Assembly: GCF_000455825.1 (NCBI RefSeq)
Contig: NZ_ATAO01000206.1
Location: forward strand, 558,001-622,000
Length of the DNA stretch: 64,000 nt
DNA from: Microbacterium maritypicum MF109
GTDB lineage: Bacteria > Actinomycetota > Actinomycetes > Actinomycetales > Microbacteriaceae
Reading direction: 5' to 3'
The notes beneath the pieces were generated by a model. It saw nothing but the letters and a program-made list of their open reading frames with translations, ran no database searches and was not told the DNA's origin. How positions within the stretch are numbered: the stretch's first letter is position 1; the number at the start of each line of letters is the position of its first letter. Shown in pieces: positions 46,863 through 55,673 of the stretch. A program made the position numbers and the translations under genes.

Positions 46863-48956
46863 TCATGCCCGGGACGACGTGCGGATCGCTTCCTCGATGA
46901 CCAAGATAGCGATCTCCATCAGGCCGACCATGTCCTCTTCCGGCATCGTGTTCACCGAGTCGTTGTCGCCGAGGGCGGCGAGCACCTTCGACTTCCGAGC
47001 CAGCACTCGCTGCACGGCCTCATCGAGGGTCCCCAGGGCGACCAGCGTCGTGTAGGACGACGCCTGTGTCGCTCCGATGCGGTTTGTGCGATCCTCCGCC
47101 TGCACGATTAGAGCCGGCGTCCAGTCGGTCTCCACGAAGATGGAGTCTGAGCTGCGTGTGAGCGTCAAGCCGACACCGGCTTTCGTGATGGCCGCCACGA
47201 GTACCGGGATCAGCCCGTCCTGGAACCGGTCGACGATGCTGTCCCGGGCTGCGTCGCTTGTCGATCCGATGATCGCCTCCGCCTGCGGCAAGGCGTCAAG
47301 CAGCGCTGCGGCAACGTCGAGGTGATGGGTCCAGACGATCAGAGGGCGATTCCACCTGCGGATGCCTCCGGACTCCGCGAACCCTGTTGCGTCGACGTGA
47401 GCCTGGATGAGCTCCTTCGCCGCGTCGACTTTCGCGAGTCCCGCCGCTCGTCGCAGCTGACTGACGATCTCGAAGGAGGCGCTCTTCGCGTACTCCTCGA
47501 TCTCGGGTTTCTCCGGGTCGCGGCCATGCTCGTTGCGGAACCATGTCACCCACGACTGCACGCGCGCGATGACGTCCTTGTGCGCCTTCCGGTATCCGGT
47601 GAGCTGAACGTCGAGCGGGAGGTTGGTCCGCTGCTTCAGAGGGAGCTGTGGAAGGGCGTCCCGCTTCCGCCGGCGCACCCACACGTAGTGCTCGAGGAGT
47701 GCTTTCAGCCGCGGTAGCGCGGACTTCCGGGCGTGCCAGCCGTTGAATCGGTCCTGGGTGCAGAAGTCCTCGAGGAAGGGCCCGCGGCCGCCGAAGACGG
47801 GCGCGAGCATTCGCGTGAGCTCGAGCACGGGCACCAGCTCGTGCGGCGCCGCGAAGATCGGGGTGCCGGTGAGTGCGATCGGTGCGTTCCGCACTCGAGT
47901 CGCGACGTTCAGCACCGCCTCAGAGCGCTTCGATCCAATGGTCTTCAGACGGTGCGCTTCGTCGACGATCATCTCGTCTGGCGCCCAGGCTCGAAGCCGT
48001 TCGGCAGTGGCGGGTCGCGCGGCAAGCATGCTGTCGGCGATGATGACGACGCCCTCATCGGGGAGTGCAGGCTCCTTCCGTCCAGCGCGGAACACCGCAA
48101 CTGAACCGAAACCGGTCATGTCCGCCTCCCGAGCCCAGTTCGTGGTCAGGAGAGGCGGGCAGACGATGATCGTCCTCCGCGCGGCGCGCATCCGGACGGC
48201 GAGCAGCGCCTGCAGGCTCTTGCCGAGGCCCGGCTCGTCGAAGAGGCAGGATCGCCCGGCAGCGACAGCGAGAGCACCCGCCTTCTGATAGTCGTAGGGG
48301 TCGCGAGCAGTGACAGGGAGACCGGCAGGGGCGATCCGCCGAGTCTGGTCGTCAGGGATGTCGTTGATGTGCAGCGCTGCGGAGAGATGTCGCGCGAGCG
48401 GGGCGAGTGCCTCTGGAACGCTCGGCAGTGTCCTCATCTGATAGGCGGCCGCTACTGCGTCCTCGGGCCAGAGCACACCGGGCCGGATGTCGCCGTTCTT
48501 GTCGAGGACGTCAGCGACGTAGGTCCAGAACAGCTCCCGTTCCTTATCCCAGACCGCACCGGCACCGAGAAGCTCTTTCGTGAGGTCGTACCCAGCGAGG
48601 CGGTGGCGGACCATCACCAGGCGCCCATTGCCGTGGAGCTTCGCGAGCGGCATCGCGAGGGCGTTCAGCGACGGGGCGGTCCGGAGCGGCTCGGGGCAGG
48701 TGGACCAGTCGACAGTGATCCCGGCTTCAGCGAGGGTCTGCTCGGGCGTCAGAGTGCCGAGTCCATGGATCCTCCAGGATTGCTCCGCGGCGATCCAGCG
48801 GGCGTTGCAGCGCTGCTTGACCCAGTCGATCATCAGCAAGCTCGGCTCCTGCGGATGCGGAAGGCGAGGGTGGATGCGGGCGAGGATCGCGGGTTCGGTG
48901 ATCGTGCCGTCGACCGTCGCGAGGCCCGTCGTCCCAGTAAGGATCTGTGCAGGCAT
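46863..48956 (-). CDS. SNF2-family helicase (SMARCAL1/HARP-like)
   Basis: This encodes 697 residues from ATG 48956. The N-terminal 200 residues are a substrate-recognition region with paired LAKLHGNGRLVMVRH and AGAVWDKERELFW segments. The SNF2 motor follows with DEPGLGKSL (K246), IIVCPPLL, DEAH at 332-335 (MIVDEAHRLKT), LTGTPIF, and a second RecA lobe. This order is that of SMARCAL1-like annealing helicases that remodel forks. It likely maintains or replicates the element. It is convergent with the tagged gene at 46214. Confidence 0.85.
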   Translation of the reverse strand: MPAQILTGTTGLATVDGTITEPAILARIHPRLPHPQEPSLLMIDWVKQRCNARWIAAEQSWRIHGLGTLTPEQTLAEAGITVDWSTCPEPLRTAPSLNALAMPLAKLHGNGRLVMVRHRLAGYDLTKELLGAGAVWDKERELFWTYVADVLDKNGDIRPGVLWPEDAVAAAYQMRTLPSVPEALAPLARHLSAALHINDIPDDQTRRIAPAGLPVTARDPYDYQKAGALAVAAGRSCLFDEPGLGKSLQALLAVRMRAARRTIIVCPPLLTTNWAREADMTGFGSVAVFRAGRKEPALPDEGVVIIADSMLAARPATAERLRAWAPDEMIVDEAHRLKTIGSKRSEAVLNVATRVRNAPIALTGTPIFAAPHELVPVLELTRMLAPVFGGRGPFLEDFCTQDRFNGWHARKSALPRLKALLEHYVWVRRRKRDALPQLPLKQRTNLPLDVQLTGYRKAHKDVIARVQSWVTWFRNEHGRDPEKPEIEEYAKSASFEIVSQLRRAAGLAKVDAAKELIQAHVDATGFAESGGIRRWNRPLIVWTHHLDVAAALLDALPQAEAIIGSTSDAARDSIVDRFQDGLIPVLVAAITKAGVGLTLTRSSDSIFVETDWTPALIVQAEDRTNRIGATQASSYTTLVALGTLDEAVQRVLARKSKVLAALGDNDSVNTMPEEDMVGLMEIAILVIEEAIRTSSRA

Positions 48957-48971
48957 GATCTGCACATACCC
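48957..48971 (-). promoter_or_regulatory. Class A promoter element
   Basis: Minus-strand GGGTATGTG, six bases, ATG 48956. Confidence 0.7.
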
Positions 48972-48984
48972 GGCCGTGGAAGCG

Positions 48985-50262
48985 TTACAGAGGGATGCGT
49001 TCCAAGGCGGGGCCGACAAACTGACTGATGACTCCGGTGGCGCTTCCGATCGTGAGCGTGACCCCCATCAGTAACCCCATGGCGTCCCGGAGGCCCCCGG
49101 CGATGGCACGGCCTGTTCGGGAACGAGTGAACGAGCATGCCACGGAGCCGTACGCTGCTACGGAAGCGAACGCGAGCGAGACGGCGGTGATCTCAGGAGG
49201 GAACATCCATCCGATCGCCGGGAACGAGTGAAGCTCGTGGGCGACCCAGGCCAGCACGCCGGAAACGTAGAGCCACCCGCCGATCGCGAGTCCCGGCAGC
49301 GTAACCAGCAGTTCACGGGCCGTCATGCCGGAACTGAGCCGCAGATCATGAAGTCGCTCAGCACCATGGAGGCGGTAGAAGGTCGCGATCTGCTCCGAGT
49401 TGGCAGCCGACGGACGCCGCTCATGCTCATCCGGAGCCTCCGGAACATCGTTCTCGCCCTGCGTCTTCGCAGACTGCGCAGTTCCCCTTGAGGGCACGTG
49501 CTCGAAGGAACGACGGTCCAGCGCGGCGTGCGTGTTCAGCGCCGCAGTCGGCGCGGTGACCGCGCCGGGGAGAGACTCGATGATCCGGTTGGCGGCCTCC
49601 ACGACGTCGCCACAGGCGTCGAGATACCGCTGCCCCTCGTCCGCCGGGTCGCCACTGAGCTCAGCGAACTGGTCCTCCCATTCGCCGAATCCTCCGCGTT
49701 CTTCGCTCACCAAGCGGAACCGTTCGACGGCCTCGAACATCCCCAGCAAGGGCTGACGACGCTGGGCATCCCTGGTTGAGATCCACTGGTCAGTGCGACG
49801 TGCAGCACGGCTCAGGATGAGACCATGCTCGCGCAGATACCGGCGCACCAGTCCTGGCGCTTCGGCGACCGCGGCAGCCGCGTCGCGGCCGTCTGGCAGC
49901 TCGGAGCTGAAGAGGCGATGGTGATGACCAGGGCCCCGCAGGGCGTCATCGAGCGGCTCCGTGGCCATGTTCCTCTTCGTCCAGGATGCGAATCTCATCT
50001 CTGCCGAGAAGATGGCGGAGCCGAACGCAGCCGCGGCAACGAGCGGAGCGGCGGCGAGGTACTCGGGAAGCCCGAGTCCGATCACCACCCCCAGGGAAGA
50101 CGCGGTGACCAAGGTGGCGGCTGCGATGGTCGCTGCAGGGCGCTTGTGGGTCCACGGTCGATGATCCTCGAAGGTGAGAGGATCACCTTCCCAGAGGACC
50201 CACGCGTGCCGCCACCAGATCCGGTGGAGGCTGATCTTCACCTCGGATGTGCTTGTGCTCAC
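48985..50262 (-). CDS. Multi-pass membrane protein
   Basis: This encodes 425 residues from GTG 50262, chosen because GGGGAG lies seven bases upstream; a TTG at 50289 is an alternative. Two hydrophobic segments near the N-terminus (about 48-90) and several near the C-terminus (LLVTLPGLAIGGWLYVSGVLA onwards) enclose a cytoplasmic helical region of about 200 residues. The gene follows the HNH nuclease by 17 bases and is likely co-transcribed. A conjugation channel or envelope role fits its place among transfer and surface genes, but no VirB6 motif is certain. Confidence 0.6.
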   Translation of the reverse strand: MSTSTSEVKISLHRIWWRHAWVLWEGDPLTFEDHRPWTHKRPAATIAAATLVTASSLGVVIGLGLPEYLAAAPLVAAAAFGSAIFSAEMRFASWTKRNMATEPLDDALRGPGHHHRLFSSELPDGRDAAAAVAEAPGLVRRYLREHGLILSRAARRTDQWISTRDAQRRQPLLGMFEAVERFRLVSEERGGFGEWEDQFAELSGDPADEGQRYLDACGDVVEAANRIIESLPGAVTAPTAALNTHAALDRRSFEHVPSRGTAQSAKTQGENDVPEAPDEHERRPSAANSEQIATFYRLHGAERLHDLRLSSGMTARELLVTLPGLAIGGWLYVSGVLAWVAHELHSFPAIGWMFPPEITAVSLAFASVAAYGSVACSFTRSRTGRAIAGGLRDAMGLLMGVTLTIGSATGVISQFVGPALERIPL

Positions 50263-50279
50263 GCTGGTACTCCCCGGGC

Positions 50280-51131
50280 TCAGCTGCAAGAGGCGATGGT
50301 CGCCGCCAGCGACTGGCGGTCGTCTTCACTGATCTGGAGTTCGTAGGTTGCGGCAACGGTGACGAACTTCGTCGCGTAGACGCATCGGTACGACTCGTTC
50401 GGCGGCATCCAGCGAGCGGGGCCCTTGTCACCCTTGCCGTTGTTTGTTGGACCGTCGACGGCAAGGAGGTTGGCCGGGTCGTTGGCGAACGCCAGCCTTG
50501 CAGAGTCATCCCACGACCAAGCTCCGTGCTTCCATGCGTACGAGAGGGGAATGATGTGGTCGATCTGGACCGCCTGAGAGGACTGTTCACCTCGCACGAA
50601 ACTGATCGCGCTCCCCGTGTACGGATCGTCGAGGACACCTGTCATCACCTTGCACTGGTCGGCAGCGAGGCGGATGTCTCGCATGTCGCGCTGAAGGACG
50701 TCGTTGCGCGTGTCGCAGAGGTTCCCGTCGACGTCGAACCAGCTCGTCCCGAAGAGGTCTCGGTCATAGTCCGGAATCCTCGATGTGCTCTGCGGCTGCA
50801 GGGAGTCGAGGACTCCGCTCAGTCCGGGGACGTCGACAGGAAGGATGTCTCCCCGCTGCGCCTTCTCCCACGCGGCCTGCACCGCCTCCGACGCTTCCTC
50901 GACCGTTGGCACGTTCTCAGGAACCGTGGCGTCAGGGAGCGGCATGTTCCAGTCGTCACCGGGCACTTGCTCGACGATCTCCGTGGTGGTGATACCCAGG
51001 AGTTCGGCAACGGCTGGCCACCACCGGGGCGACTGCACGGCGACGACGATCGCGACCGCGATGACGGCCGCGAAGGCAGCGAGCCTCGTAACGATCTGCT
51101 CCATGGAGATGCTGCGCTTTGGTCCTCTCAT
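50280..51131 (-). CDS. Membrane-anchored HNH nuclease (DUF1524-like)
   Basis: This encodes 283 residues from ATG 51131, placed by a class A element. One N-terminal helix (LAAFAAVIAVAIVVAV) probably anchors it. The C-terminal nuclease has DRDLFGTSWFDVDGN, then QIDHIIPLSYAWKHG with the catalytic His, and NDPANLLAVDGPTNNGKGDKGP, the pattern of secreted GmrSD/DUF1524 nucleases. It may act at the cell surface on DNA in transfer. It precedes the membrane protein gene. Confidence 0.82.
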   Translation of the reverse strand: MRGPKRSISMEQIVTRLAAFAAVIAVAIVVAVQSPRWWPAVAELLGITTTEIVEQVPGDDWNMPLPDATVPENVPTVEEASEAVQAAWEKAQRGDILPVDVPGLSGVLDSLQPQSTSRIPDYDRDLFGTSWFDVDGNLCDTRNDVLQRDMRDIRLAADQCKVMTGVLDDPYTGSAISFVRGEQSSQAVQIDHIIPLSYAWKHGAWSWDDSARLAFANDPANLLAVDGPTNNGKGDKGPARWMPPNESYRCVYATKFVTVAATYELQISEDDRQSLAATIASCS

Positions 51132-51146
51132 GCCCGCCACATACCC
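51132..51146 (-). promoter_or_regulatory. Class A promoter element
   Basis: Minus-strand GGGTATGTG, six bases, ATG 51131. Confidence 0.7.
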
Positions 51147-51165
51147 AGTCCCCGCCACCGTGTGG

Positions 51166-51558
51166 TCATGCGGCGTCCTTCGCCGCAGCCGCGGCGGTTG
51201 ACCGTGCCCGGACGAGTTTCCCCTCGCATCGGTGCGTGAAGTAGCACCGTGTGGGCAAACTAGCTGGTCCAGTGAATCCGTACCTTCCGCATGCGGCGCA
51301 GGCTGCCACGGTGATGGTCGGCTTCACCCTCAGGAACGGCAAGATGAAAGAGTACCGGTCGAGTAGGGCCTGTTGCTCCGGCGTGAGGCGAACGAGCAAT
51401 CGGATGTCCTCGCGAGTGGCGAGTTCCACGACCTGACCCCACGTGCCCACCTTCAGACGCCGCATGACGAGCTGCGCGACCTGAGCAGCCTGGCAGGGCT
51501 CTGGGGCGTCGAGGCTGTGCTGAAACGTCTTCGGGGGTGCGGGCTTGCGAGGTGCCAT
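51166..51558 (-). CDS. Hypothetical Cys-containing protein
   Basis: This encodes 130 residues from ATG 51558, placed by a class A element. The N-terminal half is basic and helical (ATREDIRLLVRLTPEQQALL). The C-terminal part carries AACAACGRYGFTG and later RCYFTHRCEG, a four-cysteine zinc-like pattern. No named family. It lies 34 bases upstream of the HNH gene, which has its own class A element. Confidence 0.6.
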   Translation of the reverse strand: MAPRKPAPPKTFQHSLDAPEPCQAAQVAQLVMRRLKVGTWGQVVELATREDIRLLVRLTPEQQALLDRYSFILPFLRVKPTITVAACAACGRYGFTGPASLPTRCYFTHRCEGKLVRARSTAAAAAKDAA

Positions 51559-51573
51559 GCAGGTCACATACCC
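51559..51573 (-). promoter_or_regulatory. Class A promoter element
   Basis: Minus-strand GGGTATGTG, six bases, ATG 51558. Confidence 0.7.
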
Positions 51574-51583
51574 GGCGCGGCGT

Positions 51584-52423
51584 CTACTCGCCGTCAGGTC
51601 GTTCGGGACGCTTGTCTGTCACCACGAGGGTGTTCGATCCGCTACCCCATGTCCCGACGATCGCTTCCGGCCTGTTGTCGGTGATGATGGACGTCACCCA
51701 TTCGCTTCGGTTGAACGTCGCGGGGCTCGCCGCGACGTACACGCACAGCTGGACGGTCTCGTTCGTCTCCAGCCCGTGCTCAGCGAACGGTGTCGCCAGG
51801 GCCGAGCACCCGAACTGCCCATCTCCGGGGTAGGCTTCGACGCTCTCGCCTGCGAAGTTCAGGAATCTGATCGACTGGAGCGGTTCGAAGGCTGTGATGT
51901 CCCCTGTCCCGCTCCGGGCGAATTCGCGGATGCGGAGCACGACCTTCTGAATGGCGTAGACGTCCGGGGCGGCGGCCGGTGCACCTGGTTCCGCGCCGGT
52001 CCATGCGGTCACCAGATCGCGTTCGGGACCCAATGGGAGGTTCTCGCTGATGCTGTCGATCGACACGGCGACGGAGGGGAAGACGTCCGGCGAGGAATGG
52101 TTGGCCATCGTCACCATGAACATCTCGGCCATCTCGGGCTGATCGGGCTGCAGCCATTCCGGATCGATGGGTCCTGTCAGCAGCCCGTGAGGGATCTCGG
52201 GAGGCAGCTCGAGAGGGGCGAACTCTCCGGCAACGACGCCGGCCGGATCGAACGGTGCTTCTGTCTTCCCCGGTGCGGGTTCTGGCCTCGGCGCTGCTGT
52301 CACGGTGGGTGCTGGTGTCTCGGTGCGCTCGGGTGCCGGCGCGAAGCAGCTCGACAGCGCCATGGAGGCGCCGAGTGCCACCGCCGCCGCGAGGATGTTC
52401 CTGAGGACTCGATTGTTGACCAT
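51584..52423 (-). CDS. Lipoprotein of the transfer cluster
   Basis: This encodes 279 residues; ATG 52423 is chosen with GAAGG six bases upstream (ATG 52429 is possible). A basic N-terminus and hydrophobic signal (NILAAAVALGASMALSSC) end in a lipobox with the lipidated cysteine at about residue 25. The Pro/Thr-rich linker and a beta-rich outer domain follow, typical of envelope lipoproteins that support conjugation or exclusion. No named family. It lies just after the VirB1-like gene, with an ATGA-type junction, and is in the class C operon. Confidence 0.75.
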   Translation of the reverse strand: MVNNRVLRNILAAAVALGASMALSSCFAPAPERTETPAPTVTAAPRPEPAPGKTEAPFDPAGVVAGEFAPLELPPEIPHGLLTGPIDPEWLQPDQPEMAEMFMVTMANHSSPDVFPSVAVSIDSISENLPLGPERDLVTAWTGAEPGAPAAAPDVYAIQKVVLRIREFARSGTGDITAFEPLQSIRFLNFAGESVEAYPGDGQFGCSALATPFAEHGLETNETVQLCVYVAASPATFNRSEWVTSIITDNRPEAIVGTWGSGSNTLVVTDKRPERPDGE

Positions 52424-52425
52424 GG

Positions 52426-54744
52426 TCATCCTTCCGGCTTCGCGGGAGTGTCGCCGAGCGTGGTGCTGCTCAGCCCGATCTCGATGTGCAGGTGGTGGCA
52501 TGTGTCCTTGAACTCGCGCATCGTCGTGATCTTCTGCCACCCACGGCAGTCGAGCTGACCAACGCCGGAGTCCCTGGGCGCGACCTTGTCGAACGCGAGG
52601 ATGAAGCGGATGCTCTCGGGGTCAGAGCCGGTGACTTGGATGCCGTTGAAGTGCCCGAAGTCGATCGCTTTCCCTTTCCAGTGGTAGCTCGCGGTGCCTG
52701 TGCCGGCGTGATCGTCCACGCAGCGGCGGTTGAGGGAGTTGATGGAGTACACGTCGTACATCCGTGTCGCCATGACGAGCGCTTGGAGGACGCCGGTGTC
52801 GAGGGTGCATGCAGGGGAGATCTTCTCGCCGTTCGCGTACGCGCCGATCTGGTCTCGAGCGGCCGGTTCCCACCAGAGCACTTTCCCGGCGGCGGCCGCC
52901 GCCATGATCTCCTGTGCGAGCTCCTGATCCGTTCCGGTGGGCACGGTGCCGTCACCGGTTCCACCGCGGCAGCCAGCCGGCTTGTCGTCGATCTCCGGTG
53001 ACCCGATCCCGCCGATCCCATCAGGCAGGGCAAGAGCCGGGGTGTCGGCGCCGAAATGCTGCCAGATTGCCTTGGCGAGCTCGATCTGCTTCTCATACTT
53101 GTCCGGGAACGCGGAGACCTGGACGTCCTGGGCGACGTCACCTGGTGGCTTCGTGTCCCATCCAGCGATCTTGCCCATCGCCTCGTAGAACCGTGCGATC
53201 GAGAACGCCGGGTTCATCAGGCGCTTGATCACCCCTTCGATATCGGTCTTCCAGTCGGACTCCCCGACCGTGCCCCATGATCCTCCGATCACCTGCTGCT
53301 GGACGATTCCGACGCTGGAGTGGTCCGTGCCGACAGCGTCATGCGGCAGGGTGAGCGAGTACTCGAGCTTGCTGTAGTGCTCCAGCTGACTGGCAGGCGT
53401 GTTCGAGCGGTCCAGGTCTGTGACGACTCCGTCGTTGGCGTAGTTCTGGAATCTGCTTTCTACCCTGGCGGTGATCAGCCCGATGATCGCAGCCTCTTCC
53501 TCCTTGCCGGGCTGCATCGTTTTGGCGATCCCGATGATCGTCCGTATGATCGCGACCTGCTCCTTCGTGTAGGTCTCCCCGCCGTAGACCCACTCGTCAC
53601 CCACGATCTGACCAGAGTCTCCACCGCCGCTGGTGCACTGGTCCTCGCCAAGAGCCCATGAGAGGGCTCGGTCGTAGATCTGTCCGGCCTCCCCCTCGGT
53701 GAAGCCGGCGCCCTGAAGCGCCTGAAGGTGCACCTCCCGGACCTGCTCGGCTGCCTGATGACGGGGGTCTGTGTCCGCGGCCGGGATCACGAGATAGCTC
53801 TTGTCCGAGTATGCGAGTCCTCCCGTGCGAAGGTCCCGATGACGCCTCTCCTTGTCGACCTTGTCCAGCTCGCGAGCGACTGCGGCCGACCACTCGTCGA
53901 CCGACTTCCCTTCCTTCTTCTGTGCCTGGATGCTGGCCACCAAGTACCAGGGCAGCTGATGCTCGTCACCGATCTGGCGCGCTTCGCCTGGCCGGACGTT
54001 CTCGTCTTCGGACTGCTCCACCGAACGGGTGGTGCCTTGCTCCTGCGACCCGCCGAGGGCGGAAACCAGCGCACCACCGAGCATCATCGGAAGGGTCAGC
54101 ACTCCGACCATGACTGCAACGATGACCAGGGCGAGACCGATGATCACTCGTCGGGTCGTCCGGTTGCGGACCGCACTGACTGCGGCTCCCTTGGCGGCGC
54201 CTGCTGCTGCACCGGCCACACCACCCGCGGCGCCTTGAAGCGCCCCCTGAGCGGCTCCAGCAGCAACGTCCTTGAGCGCCTGCTTGCCCTCCGAACCGGC
54301 ATCATCGCCGGAGGGCTTCGCGCCCTTCGCGCCACCGATCTTGCTGATGGCCGCACCGGCGGCGTTCTTCGCCAAGCCGGCGCCGAGCTTGCTCGTCGTT
54401 CCGGCGGCCTTCGCTCCGCCCGCTGCTCCCACCGTGCCGCCGATTCCTGACCCCGCACGTCCCGAACGTCCAGGCCCGCTGCTCGACCCCTCGGAATCGC
54501 CATCGGATGCCTTCGAGGAGGACGACCGCGACTGCTCGCGCCGTCGCCTCATCTGCTCGTCCGCGTGCTTCCGCGCAGCTGACCCGCCGGTTGCTCCGTG
54601 CGTCCTAGCTCGCATTTCACGACCTGGCTTCGAGGCGTCCGCGGAGGGATTGCCCGGGGAAGCGCCGATCGTCGACGACTCGTCGTCTGTCCCGTTGTTC
54701 TTCGAGCTTCCGCTGCTCGCGTTGCTTCCCGTGCTCTCGCTCAT
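52426..54744 (-). CDS. VirB1/lytic transglycosylase-like cell-wall hydrolase
   Basis: This encodes 772 residues from ATG 54744, overlapping the previous stop by ATGA. The first 190 residues are Ser/Gly/Ala-rich and disordered. One hydrophobic segment (VIIGLALVIVAVMVGVLTL) near 195-220 anchors it. A lytic transglycosylase-like domain begins near 405 (IIGLITARVESRFQNYAND, with the catalytic Glu), followed by VGIVQQQVIGG. The C-terminal 200 residues contain a Cys-rich part (CTLDTGVLQ...RRCVDDHAG) and a His/Cys pair. It opens peptidoglycan for the conjugation channel. The gene belongs to the class C operon. Confidence 0.78.
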   Translation of the reverse strand: MSESTGSNASSGSSKNNGTDDESSTIGASPGNPSADASKPGREMRARTHGATGGSAARKHADEQMRRRREQSRSSSSKASDGDSEGSSSGPGRSGRAGSGIGGTVGAAGGAKAAGTTSKLGAGLAKNAAGAAISKIGGAKGAKPSGDDAGSEGKQALKDVAAGAAQGALQGAAGGVAGAAAGAAKGAAVSAVRNRTTRRVIIGLALVIVAVMVGVLTLPMMLGGALVSALGGSQEQGTTRSVEQSEDENVRPGEARQIGDEHQLPWYLVASIQAQKKEGKSVDEWSAAVARELDKVDKERRHRDLRTGGLAYSDKSYLVIPAADTDPRHQAAEQVREVHLQALQGAGFTEGEAGQIYDRALSWALGEDQCTSGGGDSGQIVGDEWVYGGETYTKEQVAIIRTIIGIAKTMQPGKEEEAAIIGLITARVESRFQNYANDGVVTDLDRSNTPASQLEHYSKLEYSLTLPHDAVGTDHSSVGIVQQQVIGGSWGTVGESDWKTDIEGVIKRLMNPAFSIARFYEAMGKIAGWDTKPPGDVAQDVQVSAFPDKYEKQIELAKAIWQHFGADTPALALPDGIGGIGSPEIDDKPAGCRGGTGDGTVPTGTDQELAQEIMAAAAAGKVLWWEPAARDQIGAYANGEKISPACTLDTGVLQALVMATRMYDVYSINSLNRRCVDDHAGTGTASYHWKGKAIDFGHFNGIQVTGSDPESIRFILAFDKVAPRDSGVGQLDCRGWQKITTMREFKDTCHHLHIEIGLSSTTLGDTPAKPEG

Positions 54745-55178
54745 GCCCTCACCCACTCACCGACACCGACGGGTGTGCCCGCCGGGAAGTACTTCCTCCG
54801 TCTGCGCTCGATCCGGAGCCGCTGCGTCGATGTCGGGATCCTCGCGCCCTTGCTGGTGTTGCACCGCCCACAGGCTGCGACGAAGTTGCGCATGCTCGTC
54901 GCGCCACCTCTGGACCAGGGATAGAAGTGGTCGCCGTGCTGCGCCGTTCGGGTGCATCGCCAGAGCAACCAGCGGTCGTACTCACACTGTTGGGCGGCCC
55001 GCCCGAACCCCTGCGCGCGTTCCAAGGCTGTGTACATGCGCCGCTCGTCGCGCGCGCCAGGTCGTCGACGAGCGATGAGGACTACGACGGTCAGGACCGC
55101 AAGAGCGAGGAGGACTACGACGGTCAGGACCGCAAGAGCGACGACGGCGGCGAGGATCCATGGGTCGACCGGCAACAT
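54741..55178 (-). CDS. Membrane-anchored HNH endonuclease with tandem repeat in the membrane segment
   Basis: This encodes 145 residues from ATG 55178, placed by a class C element. The N-terminus is a membrane helix built from two 11-residue repeats (LAVLTVVVLLA, LAVLTVVVLIA), followed by a basic linker. The HNH domain shows QHGDHFYPWSRGGATS and CGRCNTSKGARIP, giving the His/Asn/Cys signature. It is the first gene of the class C surface operon, overlapping the VirB1-like gene by four bases. It may nick or cut DNA at the transfer channel. Confidence 0.75.
   Translation of the reverse strand: MLPVDPWILAAVVALAVLTVVVLLALAVLTVVVLIARRRPGARDERRMYTALERAQGFGRAAQQCEYDRWLLWRCTRTAQHGDHFYPWSRGGATSMRNFVAACGRCNTSKGARIPTSTQRLRIERRRRKYFPAGTPVGVGEWVRA
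55078..55143 (-). repeat. Two tandem 33-bp repeats
   Basis: Units at 55078-55110 and 55111-55143 differ at one base. They encode the two 11-residue repeats of the HNH protein's membrane helix. A recent duplication that lengthened the helix is likely. Confidence 0.75.
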
Positions 55179-55198
55179 ACAGTCCAGCCCTGCGAACA
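55179..55198 (-). promoter_or_regulatory. Class C element
   Basis: Minus-strand TGTTCGCAGGGCTGGACT, two bases, ATG 55178. Confidence 0.65.
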
Positions 55199-55205
55199 CC
55201 TCGCG

Positions 55206-55583
55206 TCAGATCGCGATGGGTTCCCCGCGGACCCACGTTTCCTCGACGCCGTCATCGTGGATCACGGCGGGTCCGTCCTCGCGGTGGAGAACGCCGTCCT
55301 GCCACCACTGCTGCTCGCCATCGATGCCCTCGTAGGCTGGACCGTTCTCACGGTGCTTCTGCCCGTTGTGCAGGTAGATGCGTCCCGTCGGCGCGTCGAG
55401 TGCGACATCGAACCCGCCCTCTGGGTCGCGACGCTCGAGAATGGCGATGCTCAGGGGCCGGCGATGCACACGCTCTGCGGCGGGCCCTAGCGTGCCTTCG
55501 GCTTCCGCGCGCTCTCGTCCGGCGAACTGCCCACCCCCGGGCCCCTCGCCGCGATGCTGGTTTCCGTGTCGATCGGTCGTCAT
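55206..55583 (-). CDS. N-terminally tagged protein 8 (MORN-like repeats)
   Basis: This encodes 125 residues from ATG 55583, placed by a class B element. The tag variant is GNQHRGEGPGGGQFAGRER. The body repeats short motifs such as NGPAYEGIDGEQQWW and REDGPAVIHDDG, which resemble MORN-like beta repeats seen in phage and plasmid proteins. It is the only gene between the class C surface operon and the SSB gene. No enzymatic motif. Confidence 0.65.
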   Translation of the reverse strand: MTTDRHGNQHRGEGPGGGQFAGRERAEAEGTLGPAAERVHRRPLSIAILERRDPEGGFDVALDAPTGRIYLHNGQKHRENGPAYEGIDGEQQWWQDGVLHREDGPAVIHDDGVEETWVRGEPIAI

Positions 55584-55601
55584 GTACCGCACACGCCCGG
55601 C
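55584..55601 (-). promoter_or_regulatory. Class B element
   Basis: Minus-strand GCCGGGCGTGTG, six bases, ATG 55583. Confidence 0.65.
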
Positions 55602-55673
55602 GCGCCCGTGTATGTGGACTTGACGCGACGAAGCCCCGGAACCGTCGGGGATTCCGGGGCTTCGCTCAGTCGG

